A stretch of DNA of 64,000 nucleotides from the NCBI GenBank assembly GCA_022820925.1, contig JAJEEO010000010.1, positions 19,947-83,946 of the forward strand. The letters are read 5' to 3'. Source of the stretch: Acidimicrobiia bacterium (GTDB lineage: Bacteria; Actinomycetota; Acidimicrobiia; Acidimicrobiales; Poriferisodalaceae). Positions within the stretch are counted from its first letter, which is position 1; each line of letters starts with the position of its first letter. The position numbers were made by a program, and so were the translations under genes. Shown here piece by piece: positions 16,793-28,167 of the stretch. The notes under the pieces were generated by a model. It saw only the letters and a list, made by a program, of their open reading frames with translations. It had not been told where the DNA came from and did not search any database.

Positions 16793-18103
16793 GTGTTTCG
16801 ACGCACGGTCTACGACCGGGAGATCCTGCTGCTCGCGGTTCCGGCATTCGGCGCGCTGATCGCCGAGCCGCTGTATGTGCTCACTGACAGGGCGATCGTC
16901 GGACGGCTCGGCACTCCTGAGCTCGCCGGGCTTGCGATCGCGTCGGCCATCCTGCTGAGTGCTCACGCAATCCTGATCTTCCTCGCCTATGGCACGACCG
17001 GCCTCGTCGGGCGGCTGGTGGGGGCCGGATCGCTGCGGCGAGCGGCCGAGCAGGGCATCGCCGGCATGTGGCTGTCGATCGGGCTGGGCGTGGTGTTCAG
17101 CCTGGGCATGTGGGCCGGCTCGGGCTCTCTCGTCGATGTGTTCGACCCGACCCCCGAAGTCGCTGATCACGCGCTCACCTACCTGCGGATCAGCCTCATC
17201 GGCTTTACCGCGTTGCTGGCGGGCATGGCGGCCACGGGCTACCTGCGGGGCACCCAGGACACGGTCACCCCCCTCGTGATCGCCGTGGCTTCAGCGGCAG
17301 GGAACCTGCTGATCGAACTCGTGCTGGTGTTCGAGCTCGACATGGGCATCGCCGGCGCGGCATGGTCAACGGTCATCGCCCAGTGGGGTGCCGCCGTCGC
17401 CTTCGCTGTCGCCGTCCATCGCCACGTTCGGGCGGTCGGCGCGAGGCTTCGGCTGGTTGCTGCTGCGGCGTGGCGTTATGCCCGTGTCGGCGCCCAGATG
17501 TTCGTGCGCACGGCATCGCTGCGGGGCGCGTTCGTGCTGGCTGCAGTGTTCGCGGCCCGCATCGGCACCACCGAGGTGGCATCGCACGAGATCGGCGTGC
17601 AGGTCTGGTCGTTCTTCTCGCTCGCCCTCGACGCGGTGGCGATCGCAGGTCAGGCCATGGTGGCCAAGGAACTCGGCGCCAGCCGCCCCGACGTGGCACG
17701 CGCGGCCAGCGTCCGCATGATCGGCATGAGCATCCAGCTCAGCGCAGTATTCGGGCTGGCACTCGTGCTGCTGCGCGGGCCGCTGGCCTCGATCTTCAGC
17801 AATGACCCTGCTGTCGTCGCGCTCAGCGGCTTCATCCTGCTGTTCGTGGCCGTCGCGCAGCCCGTCAATGCCGCCGCCTTCGCCTTCGACGGCATCTTCA
17901 TTGGCGCCGGCGACTTGGGCTTCCTGGCACGGGCGATGGCCGGTGCGGCGGCAGGCTTCGCGATCGTGGGCGGCGCGGTGCGCATCCTGGATCTGGGCAT
18001 CGGCTGGCTGTGGACGGCGCTCACCCTGTTCATGTTCTTCCGAGCAGCGCCGCAGTGGATCCGCTTCCGGGGCGACGCCTGGCTGCGCACCGGCGAGGAC
18101 TGA
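16793..18103 (+). CDS. MATE family efflux transporter (DinF-like)
   Basis: This 436-aa integral membrane protein has about twelve hydrophobic segments and belongs to the MATE/DinF branch of Na+- or H+-coupled multidrug exporters. It opens with the family-typical LLAVPAFGALIAEPLYVLTDRAIVGRLG, seen as a first helix and loop, and has GYLRGTQDT near residue 150, a recurrent MATE/DinF feature. The second half repeats the fold (ASHEIGVQVWSFF near residue 262). The GTG at 16793 begins 34 bp after the lipoprotein stop, so the two may be cotranscribed. The substrate is unknown. Confidence 0.88.
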   Translation: MFRRTVYDREILLLAVPAFGALIAEPLYVLTDRAIVGRLGTPELAGLAIASAILLSAHAILIFLAYGTTGLVGRLVGAGSLRRAAEQGIAGMWLSIGLGVVFSLGMWAGSGSLVDVFDPTPEVADHALTYLRISLIGFTALLAGMAATGYLRGTQDTVTPLVIAVASAAGNLLIELVLVFELDMGIAGAAWSTVIAQWGAAVAFAVAVHRHVRAVGARLRLVAAAAWRYARVGAQMFVRTASLRGAFVLAAVFAARIGTTEVASHEIGVQVWSFFSLALDAVAIAGQAMVAKELGASRPDVARAASVRMIGMSIQLSAVFGLALVLLRGPLASIFSNDPAVVALSGFILLFVAVAQPVNAAAFAFDGIFIGAGDLGFLARAMAGAAAGFAIVGGAVRILDLGIGWLWTALTLFMFFRAAPQWIRFRGDAWLRTGED

Positions 18104-18127
18104 GCGCCTCGGCGGTTCGGCGGGTGC

Positions 18128-19549
18128 TCAGGCGTCGCGGCGCTGTGCGAGCAGCCGCGTGACGGCTTGGCCGTCTGCCTGGCCGCGGGTGGCCTTCATC
18201 ACCGCTCCCACGAAAACGCCGGCCACCTTGGCTTCGCCTGCGCAGAACTTCGCCCAGGCCTCGGGGTTGTCGGCGATGGCCTGGTCGACGAGCGCTTCGA
18301 GCTCGCCGCTGTCCATGGCTTCGTAGCCCAACTCGGCCGCGATAGCCGATGGATCTGCCGCCGCGCCCGGTGCCCGTTCGCACATATGCGTGAGGACGGC
18401 CTTGGCCTGCGTCGCCGTGAGCTGATCGGAAGTCTCCATCTGCACCAGCGATGCGAGCTGGGCGGCCTCGAGCAGCTCGGCCCCGTCCAGCGCCAGGTTC
18501 TGCACGGCGTGGGTGACGGTGCGATGCGCATCGGCGCCTGCGGCCACTGCACCGAGCACCAGCGCTGCGAGGCCCCGGCTGGCGATGACCTGGGCGTCGG
18601 CGGCGTCAGCGCCGTGCGCGCACAGACGCTCGCGCAGCGCAGCCGGCAATTCGGGCATGGCGGCACGCACCCGCTCGATCCAGTCCGGATCCGGTTCGAG
18701 CGGCACGAGGTCGGGCTCGGGGAAGTAGCGGTAGTCGTCGGCCTCTTCCTTCGAGCGCAGCGAGTGGGTGCGCCCGTCAGTGGACCAGTGCCGGGTCTCC
18801 TGCACTGGAGCTTCGCCCGCCTCGTACAGCCCGATGTGGCGCTGGGCCTCATAGTCGATGGCGTTCCGAAGCGAGCGCAGCGAGTTGAGGTTCTTGACCT
18901 CGCAGCGGGTGCGCAGCTCGCCCGATCCGGCCGGACGCACGCTGATGTTGGCGTCGACACGCATCGATCCCTCCTCCAGCCGGGCGTCTGATGCGCCGAC
19001 GGCCAGGAGGATCTCGCGCAGCTCCTCGACGTAGGCGCTGGCCTCGGCGGCCGAGCCGATGTCGGGCCGCGAGACGATCTCGAGCAGCGGCGTGCCTGCC
19101 CGGTTGTAGTCGACGAGTGCGCCGACGGCCCCGTGGATGCGTCCGTCCGCGCCTCCCAGGTGCGTCGTCTTGCCGGCGTCCTCCTCGAGGTGCGCCCGCT
19201 CGATGCCGACCCTGCCCTCGCCGGGAACGTCGAGCCAGCCGTCAGCACAGATCGGCTGGTCGTACTGGCTGACCTGGTAGTCCTTCGGCATGTCTGGGTA
19301 GAAGTAGTTCTTGCGGTGGAACACCGACGGCCGGATCTCGCAGTTGAGCGCGAGGCCCACCGCCATGGCCAGCTCGACGGCGCGACGGTTCAGCACCGGC
19401 AGCGAGCCGGGGAGGCCGAGGCACACCGGCGTGACGTTGGTGTTGGGCTCGTCGCCGAAGCGGCTGGGCGCAGCGGAGAACAGCTTCGTGTCGGTCGCCA
19501 GCTCGACGTGGACCTCGAGGCCCACGACGACGTCCCAGCCGGCGGTCAT
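18128..19549 (-). CDS. gatB: Asp-tRNA(Asn)/Glu-tRNA(Gln) amidotransferase subunit B
   Basis: GatB binds the misacylated tRNA and activates it with ATP for transamidation. The 473-aa product has the N-terminal GLEVHVEL motif near residue 10, [17 protein letters not shown] near residue 150 and [11 protein letters not shown] near residue 195, followed by the helical and YqeY-like tail domains used in tRNA binding. The ATG overlaps the gatA stop by 4 bp (ATGA). With gatC and gatA it forms one operon. Confidence 0.96.
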   Translation of the reverse strand: MTAGWDVVVGLEVHVELATDTKLFSAAPSRFGDEPNTNVTPVCLGLPGSLPVLNRRAVELAMAVGLALNCEIRPSVFHRKNYFYPDMPKDYQVSQYDQPICADGWLDVPGEGRVGIERAHLEEDAGKTTHLGGADGRIHGAVGALVDYNRAGTPLLEIVSRPDIGSAAEASAYVEELREILLAVGASDARLEEGSMRVDANISVRPAGSGELRTRCEVKNLNSLRSLRNAIDYEAQRHIGLYEAGEAPVQETRHWSTDGRTHSLRSKEEADDYRYFPEPDLVPLEPDPDWIERVRAAMPELPAALRERLCAHGADAADAQVIASRGLAALVLGAVAAGADAHRTVTHAVQNLALDGAELLEAAQLASLVQMETSDQLTATQAKAVLTHMCERAPGAAADPSAIAAELGYEAMDSGELEALVDQAIADNPEAWAKFCAGEAKVAGVFVGAVMKATRGQADGQAVTRLLAQRRDA

Positions 19550-21105
19550 GCTGCACCCCCCGTTGAGCTCTCGGCGAACCGTGGCGCCGCCAGCTCCGGG
19601 GCAGCACGCTCGATTGCCGCGGCGACGGTCAGCATCGCCTCCTCCCCCAGCGCCGGGGCCATGATCTGCACGCCCACCGGCAGGCCCTCCGCGCCGGTCC
19701 CGAACGGCACCGACATGGCCGGATCGCCCGAGAGATTCGACGGGATGGTGCAGGTGTCGCAGCGGTACATGGTCATCGGGTCGGCGCGCTCGCCGAAGCG
19801 GAATGCCACGCACGGCGAGGTGGGCGACAGCAGCACGTCGTAGTCGGCGTAGGCAGCGTCGAAGTCACGCCGGGTGAGCATGCGGACCCGCTGGGCCTTG
19901 CCGTAGTAGGCGTCGTAGTAGCCGGCGCTGAGAGCGAACGTGCCCAGCATGATGCGGGCCTTGACCTCGTCGCCGAAGCCGGCCCGGCGAGTCAGGCGGT
20001 TCATCTCCTCGACATCTGCACCCTCGATTCGAAGCCCGTACCGAGTGCCGTCGTAACGCGCCAGATTGCTCGAAGCCTCTGCAGGCGCAATGAGGTAGTA
20101 CGCGGTGAGGCCGTAGGTGACCGCAGGCACCGAGACCCGGCCGACGATCGCCCCCGCGTCGGCCAGCGCGCCGGCCGCCTCGAGCACCCTCTCCGTCACA
20201 TCCGCGTCGATCCCGTCCAGCACCTCGCCGGCCGCATCTTCCAGCGCTGCATTTCCCAGCGCTGTATCTCCCTGCACTGGGCCGCCGTTCGCAGCACGAT
20301 TGCGGCCGCTCCCGGTCAGCTCGCTCACGACGCCCACCCGCAGACCCTCGACACCCCGCCCCAGCGCTGCCTCGAAGTCGGGCACGGCTGCGGGAATCGA
20401 CGTGCTGTCGGCGGGATCGTGGCCGCTGATCACCCCGAGCGCGAGCGCAGCATCGGCGACGTCGGTTGCGAACGGTCCGATCTGGTCGAACGAGCTGGCG
20501 AAAGCCACGAGCCCGTAGCGGCTGACCCGGCCGTAGGTGGGCTTGATGCCCACGATGCCGCACAGCGATGCGGGCTGGCGGATGGAGCCTCCGGTATCGG
20601 AGCCCAGCGCCAGGGGCGCGAAGCCGGCGGCGACCGCTGCAGCCGATCCCCCGCTGGAGCCGCCCGGCACCCGGGCGAAGTCGTAGGGATTGCGCGTGGG
20701 GCCAAAGGCGGAGTGCTCGGTGGAGCTGCCCATCGCGAACTCGTCGAGGTTGGTCTTGCCGATCATCACCGCGCCGGCTGCCGTCATGGCCTGCACGACC
20801 GTGGCGTCGTAGGGAGGCTGCCAGCCTTCGAGCATCCGTGACGAGCAGGTGGTGGCGACGCCACGCGTGCACAGGTTGTCCTTGAAGGCGACGGGGACTC
20901 CTGCCAGCGGCCCGGGGTCGCGGCCCCCGTCGACTGCTGCATCGATCGATGCCGCAGCGGCGCGAGCCTGATCGGCCGTCACCGTGTTGAAGGCGTGTAC
21001 GTCGCCATCGTGGGCCTCGATGCGACCGAGGAAATCTTCGAGCACGTCCGTTGCCCGGCGGGTGCCGGCGCGCACGTCGGAGGCGATGGCGTGAGCTGTA
21101 TTCAT
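19546..21105 (-). CDS. gatA: Asp-tRNA(Asn)/Glu-tRNA(Gln) amidotransferase subunit A
   Basis: GatA is the glutaminase/amidase subunit that generates ammonia. The amidase-signature triad is visible: Lys in VAFKDNL near residue 75, the cis-Ser in the [12 protein letters not shown] stretch near residue 150, and the nucleophilic Ser in [11 protein letters not shown] near residue 174. The product is 519 aa, about 30 longer than usual. The excess is an Asn/Gly/Asp-rich insertion near residues 255-290 after [15 protein letters not shown]. The gene sits between gatC (60 bp upstream) and gatB (4-bp overlap). Confidence 0.95.
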   Translation of the reverse strand: MNTAHAIASDVRAGTRRATDVLEDFLGRIEAHDGDVHAFNTVTADQARAAAASIDAAVDGGRDPGPLAGVPVAFKDNLCTRGVATTCSSRMLEGWQPPYDATVVQAMTAAGAVMIGKTNLDEFAMGSSTEHSAFGPTRNPYDFARVPGGSSGGSAAAVAAGFAPLALGSDTGGSIRQPASLCGIVGIKPTYGRVSRYGLVAFASSFDQIGPFATDVADAALALGVISGHDPADSTSIPAAVPDFEAALGRGVEGLRVGVVSELTGSGRNRAANGGPVQGDTALGNAALEDAAGEVLDGIDADVTERVLEAAGALADAGAIVGRVSVPAVTYGLTAYYLIAPAEASSNLARYDGTRYGLRIEGADVEEMNRLTRRAGFGDEVKARIMLGTFALSAGYYDAYYGKAQRVRMLTRRDFDAAYADYDVLLSPTSPCVAFRFGERADPMTMYRCDTCTIPSNLSGDPAMSVPFGTGAEGLPVGVQIMAPALGEEAMLTVAAAIERAAPELAAPRFAESSTGGAA

Positions 21106-21164
21106 CGGACGCTCGCAAGGCTCGCTGTGGTCATCGGGCAGTCGCCGAGCGGGGCACCGTCGGC

Positions 21165-21545
21165 TCAGGCTTCCTCGCCGAGCACCGGCGGCACTTCGAA
21201 CTGCCCGCCGGCCGCAGCGGGCGCTTGGGACAGCACCTCGTCCCGATCCACCGGCGAGCCCGCAACATCGTCTCGGAACACGTTGCGCAGCGGGTAGGGG
21301 TGCGCGAGCGGCGGCACATCGGCGAGATCCAGATCTTCCAGCTCACGGGCATGGGAAAGCACACGTCCCAGGTGGCCCGTGTAGTGCTCGATCTCATCGG
21401 GCGTGAGCTCGATCCGGGCCAGCCGCGCCACATGCGCCACCTGATCCGTGCTGATCGCCGCCGCTTCTCCGCGAGAGGCCGCGTCGGTAGGTGAACCTTC
21501 TCGTTGTCGCACCTGTCGTTTCCCGCTCTTGTTCGCTCCGCTCAC
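21165..21545 (-). CDS. gatC: Asp-tRNA(Asn)/Glu-tRNA(Gln) amidotransferase subunit C
   Basis: GatC is the small belt subunit that stabilises the GatA-GatB interface. The conserved core begins at [18 protein letters not shown] (residues ~31-48) and continues with [18 protein letters not shown]. The annotated 126 aa includes ~30 extra N-terminal residues of polar composition; an in-frame GTG at 21512 would remove the first eleven. The core length matches the family (~97 aa). It is the first gene of gatCAB. Confidence 0.88.
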   Translation of the reverse strand: MSGANKSGKRQVRQREGSPTDAASRGEAAAISTDQVAHVARLARIELTPDEIEHYTGHLGRVLSHARELEDLDLADVPPLAHPYPLRNVFRDDVAGSPVDRDEVLSQAPAAAGGQFEVPPVLGEEA

Positions 21546-21570
21546 GGGCCGCTCGGGCCACGGCTTCGCC
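21541..21570. repeat. Dispersed intergenic repeat, copy 1
   Basis: The 23 bp at 21548-21570 are an exact inverted match to 39750-39772, with further similarity beyond (about 38 bp with four differences). The 19 bp at 21541-21559 are an exact inverted match to 38151-38169. This copy lies at the 5' end of gatC. Confidence 0.75.
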
Positions 21571-21614
21571 TCACGGCTCGGCCTCAGAACAGCGGTGAGG
21601 GTACTGGCGCGGTC

Positions 21615-22523
21615 TCAGCGGGGAATTCGCCGCTGGGCGGCCTCCGCCAGCATCTCGCCCGGCCGGGTGGGGCTGAACAGCACCCGCGACACGGCCAGCA
21701 CCTGCGCAGTGCCGGTCGAGCGCGGCACCACCTCGACGTCCACGCTCAGCTCGGCCAGCAGCACCGGGCCAAGAGCGTTGCCGCTGATGTCCACCAGGTC
21801 GGGCGCTTCGAGATCAATGTCTGCGGGCGCGGGACCGAGCACCACCACATCGGCCCGGCGCAGCAAGAACGGCTCGCGTGTCGCCATCGCATCATGCAGG
21901 ACGAATCCGTTGGGGACGAACACCACCCAGCGGCGCGACAGCTGGTGGAGCGATCTGAAGCCCAGTGCCGCGGCGGCGAATCCCGTGACGGTGGTCACCA
22001 CGGCCCAGATCCACTGGCCTTGGGCCCACAGCACCAGCGGCACCCCCGCGCCGGCGACGACGGCTGCCCACACCAGCGGGATCGGCACGACAGCCAGCAG
22101 GAACGGCGGGCGCAACAGCATCCGCCGCTCATTGCCGTAGCTGAGCCCGTCCACCATCGAATTGCCCGTTTCCGGCAGCAGTGCGACCGCTGCTGTGATG
22201 ACAGCGCCCGCGATCGCCGTTGCCGCACGCGGCGCGGCCAGGTCGCCATTCCACGCCGCCGCGGCGATCACCGAGCCGATCGCCGCCGCGATCGAAGCCG
22301 GTGCCGCGATGCGCACCACGGTCATCGCCCACGGCCGCCGCACAAATGTGGCCGTCAGCACCACGCCCCACGCTCCCCACAACTCCGCGCTCAAGATCCG
22401 AGCGGTGTCGGGCGAGCAGGCACCGAGCGCGTCCGCCGCGGCCGCCCCCACGCTCCACGGCGCAATCAGCCACAGCAACCGCAACAGCCACAAGGTCGGG
22501 TGTGCTCGCAACGCCTCTCGCAC
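21615..22523 (-). CDS. Conserved-looking integral membrane protein, function unknown
   Basis: This 302-aa protein is not recognised as a named family. The first ~200 residues have about six hydrophobic segments (for example LWLLRLLWLIAPWSVGAAAA and later ones in Ala/Val-rich stretches). The last ~90 residues, after WVVFVPNGFVLHD, are soluble and resemble a PH-like beta domain, as in some bacterial membrane proteins with a C-terminal globular part (weak inference). The GTG at 22523 removes a non-conserved upstream extension. It lies 69 bp downstream of the gatC 5' end on the opposite side and is divergent from ligA. Confidence 0.6.
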   Translation of the reverse strand: MREALRAHPTLWLLRLLWLIAPWSVGAAAADALGACSPDTARILSAELWGAWGVVLTATFVRRPWAMTVVRIAAPASIAAAIGSVIAAAAWNGDLAAPRAATAIAGAVITAAVALLPETGNSMVDGLSYGNERRMLLRPPFLLAVVPIPLVWAAVVAGAGVPLVLWAQGQWIWAVVTTVTGFAAAALGFRSLHQLSRRWVVFVPNGFVLHDAMATREPFLLRRADVVVLGPAPADIDLEAPDLVDISGNALGPVLLAELSVDVEVVPRSTGTAQVLAVSRVLFSPTRPGEMLAEAAQRRIPR

Positions 22524-22530
22524 ATCATGA

Positions 22531-25011
<2,481 letters not shown>

Positions 25012-25056
25012 CAGCGACACCACCGCCCGCACGCGAGCTGGCGCAGCCGATCGTTC

Positions 25057-25524
25057 CTAGAACGTCACGAAGCACCACTCGTAGACGAGATCGGGTGCTT
25101 CGAGCGCGGTCACGGGAGCTGCGCGGACGACGGCGCAGATCTTGCCGCTGCGGAGCTGGGAGATCACCTTGCCCTCGCCAGGAGCAAAGAAGTACTCGCC
25201 GAGCTGGGTGGTGCCTGCATCGAGCTGACCGAGGGGAATGGAAACGCCGTCGATGACCAGCGTCGGTTCCCATCCGGGATCCACGCGCACCCCGACGGGG
25301 GTCTGCCGGGGCACCTGCGCGTCCGGCGCAGGCACGACGCCCTGCAGTCCCACCGGATAGCTCGACACGGTCTCCGAGCTGCGCGTCAACCAGACCGCCA
25401 GCACCACGGCAGCCGCAGCGACGATCGCTCCGGTGGTCACGGCGACGGACACGCCCCGTCGCAGCGCCCACGGCACCCGGCGATCGTCGCCGTCGCGCCG
25501 ACCGTCAGAGCCGGCGGGGTTCAT
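25057..25524 (-). CDS. Membrane-anchored hypothetical protein (155 aa)
   Basis: The function is not recognised. A charged N-terminus (RRDGDDRR) is followed by one transmembrane segment near residues 25-46 (AVTTGAIVAAAAVVLAVWL) and an extracytoplasmic domain of about 105 aa ending in Tyr/Trp/Cys/Phe. Two Cys (in GKICAVV and YEWCFV) may form a disulfide. The ATG overlaps the mnmA stop by 4 bp, so it is translated with the thiouridylase, although no functional link is apparent. Confidence 0.65.
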   Translation of the reverse strand: MNPAGSDGRRDGDDRRVPWALRRGVSVAVTTGAIVAAAAVVLAVWLTRSSETVSSYPVGLQGVVPAPDAQVPRQTPVGVRVDPGWEPTLVIDGVSIPLGQLDAGTTQLGEYFFAPGEGKVISQLRSGKICAVVRAAPVTALEAPDLVYEWCFVTF

Positions 25525-26681
25525 GTGAGATGTCCGGCGGCAGTTGCGCCCCCGAGCACCTCGTCGCCGTCGTAGAACACGACCGCCTGGCCCGGTGCGA
25601 CACGTCGCTGGGGCCGGGTCCAGCGCAGCTGGCCGTCGGCGCCGAGGCGACCGGGCAGCGCAGGTCCGTGCGCGCTGGTTTGGGCCAGGACATCGCCCTC
25701 AGCGGCTCCGTCGGCCCATCGGTGATCGGTGAGCCGGACACCTTGCGCCGACAGCTCATCTGCGCCGCCGACGGTGACTCGTCGGGCGGCGACATCGACA
25801 TCGATGGCGTAGCGACGCTCGGGCGCGCCGCCGAGGTCAAGCCCTTTGCGCTGACCCACCGTCACCAGCTCCACCGCCGCTGCAGCGCCCACGTGCCGGC
25901 CGGCAGTGTCGACCAGCTCCGCCCGATGCAGGTCGATGCGCTCAGCCAGGAATCGCTCCCGGCCGGCGTCGGCGGTGATGAAGCACACGTCCTGGCTCTC
26001 GGCCTTGTCGGCCGTTCGCAGGCCGAGTTCGCCGGCGAGCGCACGCAGCTCGTCCTTGCGGTAGTCGCCGACGGGGAACCACAGGTCCGCCAGATCTGCC
26101 GCGGTCAGCATGTACAGCACGTAGGACTGGTCCTTGGCGCTGTCGGCTCCTCGACGCAAGCGGATACGGCCGTCCCGCCGGCTCACTCGCACGTGGTGGC
26201 CCGTGACGAGCCGGTCAAAGCCCAGCCGCCGGGCGCGGTCCAGCAGCACATCGAACTTGACGTGCCGGTTGCAGCTGATGCACGGATTCGGCGTCTGGCC
26301 CTGCCGGTGCGCGTCCACGTACGGGTCGACGACATCGCGCTCGAACTCGGCCGCGTAGTTGAAGACGAAATGGTCGATGCCCAGCTGCTGGCTCACCCTG
26401 CGGGCGTCGTCCACATCGGAAACCGCGCAGCAACCCTGATCCTGGGGTCCGCCCCACAGCTTGAGGGTGACGCCGACGACCTCGTGGCCTTCGCGCTGGC
26501 ACAGCGCAGCGGCCACCGAGCTGTCGACCCCACCGGACATGGCGACGAGAACCCTCGGTGTGCCTGCGGCCCCGCGCCGCTCGGCGTCCGATGCAGCGGC
26601 CCCATGCCGCTCGGAGTCCGATGCTGCGGCCCCATGCCGCTCGGAGTCCGATGCAGCGGCCCCATGCCGCTCGCGAGTCAT
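25521..26681 (-). CDS. mnmA: tRNA-specific 2-thiouridylase with repeat-built N-terminal extension
   Basis: MnmA adds sulfur to U34 of Lys, Glu and Gln tRNAs, taking it from a cysteine-desulfurase relay. The PP-loop motif SGGVDSS begins near residue 50, the first catalytic Cys lies in NPCISCN, the ATP/tRNA contact KDQSYVLY follows, and the second catalytic Cys is in SQDVCFI. The product is 386 aa. The first ~43 residues are extra and consist of four units of a decapeptide like SERHGAAASD, encoded by 30-bp tandem repeats. The ATG at 26681 overlaps the cysteine desulfurase stop (ATGA), which supports this start despite the odd extension. Confidence 0.92.
   Translation of the reverse strand: MTRERHGAAASDSERHGAAASDSERHGAAASDAERRGAAGTPRVLVAMSGGVDSSVAAALCQREGHEVVGVTLKLWGGPQDQGCCAVSDVDDARRVSQQLGIDHFVFNYAAEFERDVVDPYVDAHRQGQTPNPCISCNRHVKFDVLLDRARRLGFDRLVTGHHVRVSRRDGRIRLRRGADSAKDQSYVLYMLTAADLADLWFPVGDYRKDELRALAGELGLRTADKAESQDVCFITADAGRERFLAERIDLHRAELVDTAGRHVGAAAAVELVTVGQRKGLDLGGAPERRYAIDVDVAARRVTVGGADELSAQGVRLTDHRWADGAAEGDVLAQTSAHGPALPGRLGADGQLRWTRPQRRVAPGQAVVFYDGDEVLGGATAAGHLT
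26551..26670. repeat. 30-bp tandem repeat, three near-identical units plus one degenerate
   Basis: Units lie at 26581-26610, 26611-26640 and 26641-26670 with one or two differences. A decayed unit at 26551-26580 keeps the second 20 bp. The period of 30 keeps frame and encodes decapeptide repeats at the MnmA N-terminus. Confidence 0.9.
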
Positions 26682-27865
26682 CGCAGCTGCTCCACACAGG
26701 CGGGAATCGCCTCGAGCACTCGATCGACCTCCCACGGCTCGGTGCACCAGCCCAGCGACAGCCGCAGCGAGCCCGCTGCGGCCTGCCGTTCGACGCCCAT
26801 TGCGGCGAGCACATGGCTGGGCTCCATCGCACCCGACGCACACGACGCCGCAGCGGAGGCCATCACATCGAAGCGGTCCAGCAGCACGAGCAGCGCCTCG
26901 GTCTCGATGCCATCGATGAGCAGCTGGCAGATGCCTGCGGCACGACTCGACCGCTCGACCGTCTCGATGCATCCGTCGATCGCCGCCACCAGACCGTCAG
27001 CCAACCGATCCGCCATTTCCCTGATCCGCTGGATCTCGTCGTCGCGTGACCCGTTCAGCTCGCCGAGCGCCGCGCCCAGCGCTGCGATGCCCGCTGTGTT
27101 GTGGGTACCGCTGCGGCGGTCGGCCTCCTGACCTCCCCCGAGCTGCTGCGCCGACAGCGTCACGCCGGGCCGGATGGCAAGGACGCCCACGCCCTTCGGG
27201 CCGCCGAACTTGTGTGCACTCAGCGACAGCAGATCGGCCGCCTGCGCCGTTGCGGCGATGTCGACCCAGTTGACGCCCTGCACGGCGTCGGTGTGCAGCA
27301 GCGCACCGGGAGCATGTTCGTGCACGACCTCTGCGACTGCATCGAGATCGGCGATGACGCCGGACTCGTTGTTGACCAGCATCGCCGACACCAGACCCAC
27401 GGGCGGGCCCGCGTCGGCGGCGAGTTGTACGGCCAGGTGCTCCAGGTCGACGTTGCCGCCGGCGTCGACATGCACATGCCGGCCTCCGACCGCTTCGACG
27501 GGATGGAGCACTGCATGGTGCTCGGTGGCGGGGCACAGCGCCGTGGTGCCCGTCGCCTCGCAGACGCCGCGCACTGCGAGATTGTCCGCTTCGGTCCCGC
27601 CGCTGGTGAACACGATTCCGTGAGGATCGAAGCCGAGCGCCTCAGCGACGATCTCACGTGCGTCGTCAATGGCTGCGCGCGACCTGCGGGCCATGCGGTG
27701 CGCTCCCGATGGATTGGCGAACTGGTGGTCGAAGAACAGCGTCATGGCCTCAATGGCGCAAGGCCGCATCGGCGTCGACGCAGCGCAGTCGAGGTACGCA
27801 GGTCGCAGAGCTTCGTCGTGCTCGTTCCGCTGAGGTGCGGCACGCGGGTTCTGCACGGCACTCAT
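26678..27865 (-). CDS. Cysteine desulfurase (NifS/IscS family)
   Basis: This PLP enzyme releases sulfur from cysteine as a protein persulfide for tRNA thiolation and possibly Fe-S assembly. The 395-aa product has the AYLDCAAST start motif near residue 24, EHHAVLHPVEA near residue 117, the PLP-binding Lys in LSAHKFGGPKG, and the catalytic Cys on the mobile loop ASCASGAMEPSHVL near residue 340. Its stop overlaps the mnmA ATG, so it is the likely sulfur donor for MnmA. The same pair is adjacent in M. tuberculosis (Rv3025c-Rv3024c). Confidence 0.93.
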   Translation of the reverse strand: MSAVQNPRAAPQRNEHDEALRPAYLDCAASTPMRPCAIEAMTLFFDHQFANPSGAHRMARRSRAAIDDAREIVAEALGFDPHGIVFTSGGTEADNLAVRGVCEATGTTALCPATEHHAVLHPVEAVGGRHVHVDAGGNVDLEHLAVQLAADAGPPVGLVSAMLVNNESGVIADLDAVAEVVHEHAPGALLHTDAVQGVNWVDIAATAQAADLLSLSAHKFGGPKGVGVLAIRPGVTLSAQQLGGGQEADRRSGTHNTAGIAALGAALGELNGSRDDEIQRIREMADRLADGLVAAIDGCIETVERSSRAAGICQLLIDGIETEALLVLLDRFDVMASAAASCASGAMEPSHVLAAMGVERQAAAGSLRLSLGWCTEPWEVDRVLEAIPACVEQLR

Positions 27866-28167
27866 ACTGCGAGGCTACGGGTGCCGTCGGCGGCCAACCG
27901 CCCGCCCGAGTGCGATCCGCGTTGCTGAAGCCAGCGATTCATGGGCTCCGCCTATGCGACTCGTTAGGCACAAACGATTGATTTGTTCACCTTCGCGCGG
28001 CCACGTGCGAACGGAGTCAGGAGAAAATGCAGGTGGGGACAGATGGCACATGGGGACAGGTGCGACTGCCGAATGCCGCCTCACAGAAAGCGCTTCATGA
28101 ACATCTCTGCATCGGTGAGCTGGCAGTTTCCCCGAGCGATGACCGATGAAGGTTGCGTGAACGCTCC
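27866..28167. other. Non-coding interval between the cysteine desulfurase and oxyR
   Basis: About 300 bp with no convincing gene, separating divergent genes and presumably holding both promoters. It is less GC-rich than its neighbours. It contains two copies of TGGGGACAG 17 bp apart (28034, 28051) and an A/T-richer segment near 27968-27985. A 62-codon plus-strand frame (27983-28171) lacks a ribosome-binding site and family features. Confidence 0.6.
28034..28059. repeat. Pair of TGGGGACAG direct repeats
   Basis: TGGGGACAG begins at 28034 and 28051, 17 bp apart. Such boxes resemble the repeats found around REP-associated or insertion elements, but no element is present here. Confidence 0.5.

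Noticed and set aside
26551..26670. Possible CRISPR-like array
   Set aside because: The 30-bp units are contiguous with no spacers, keep reading frame, and are translated as part of MnmA.
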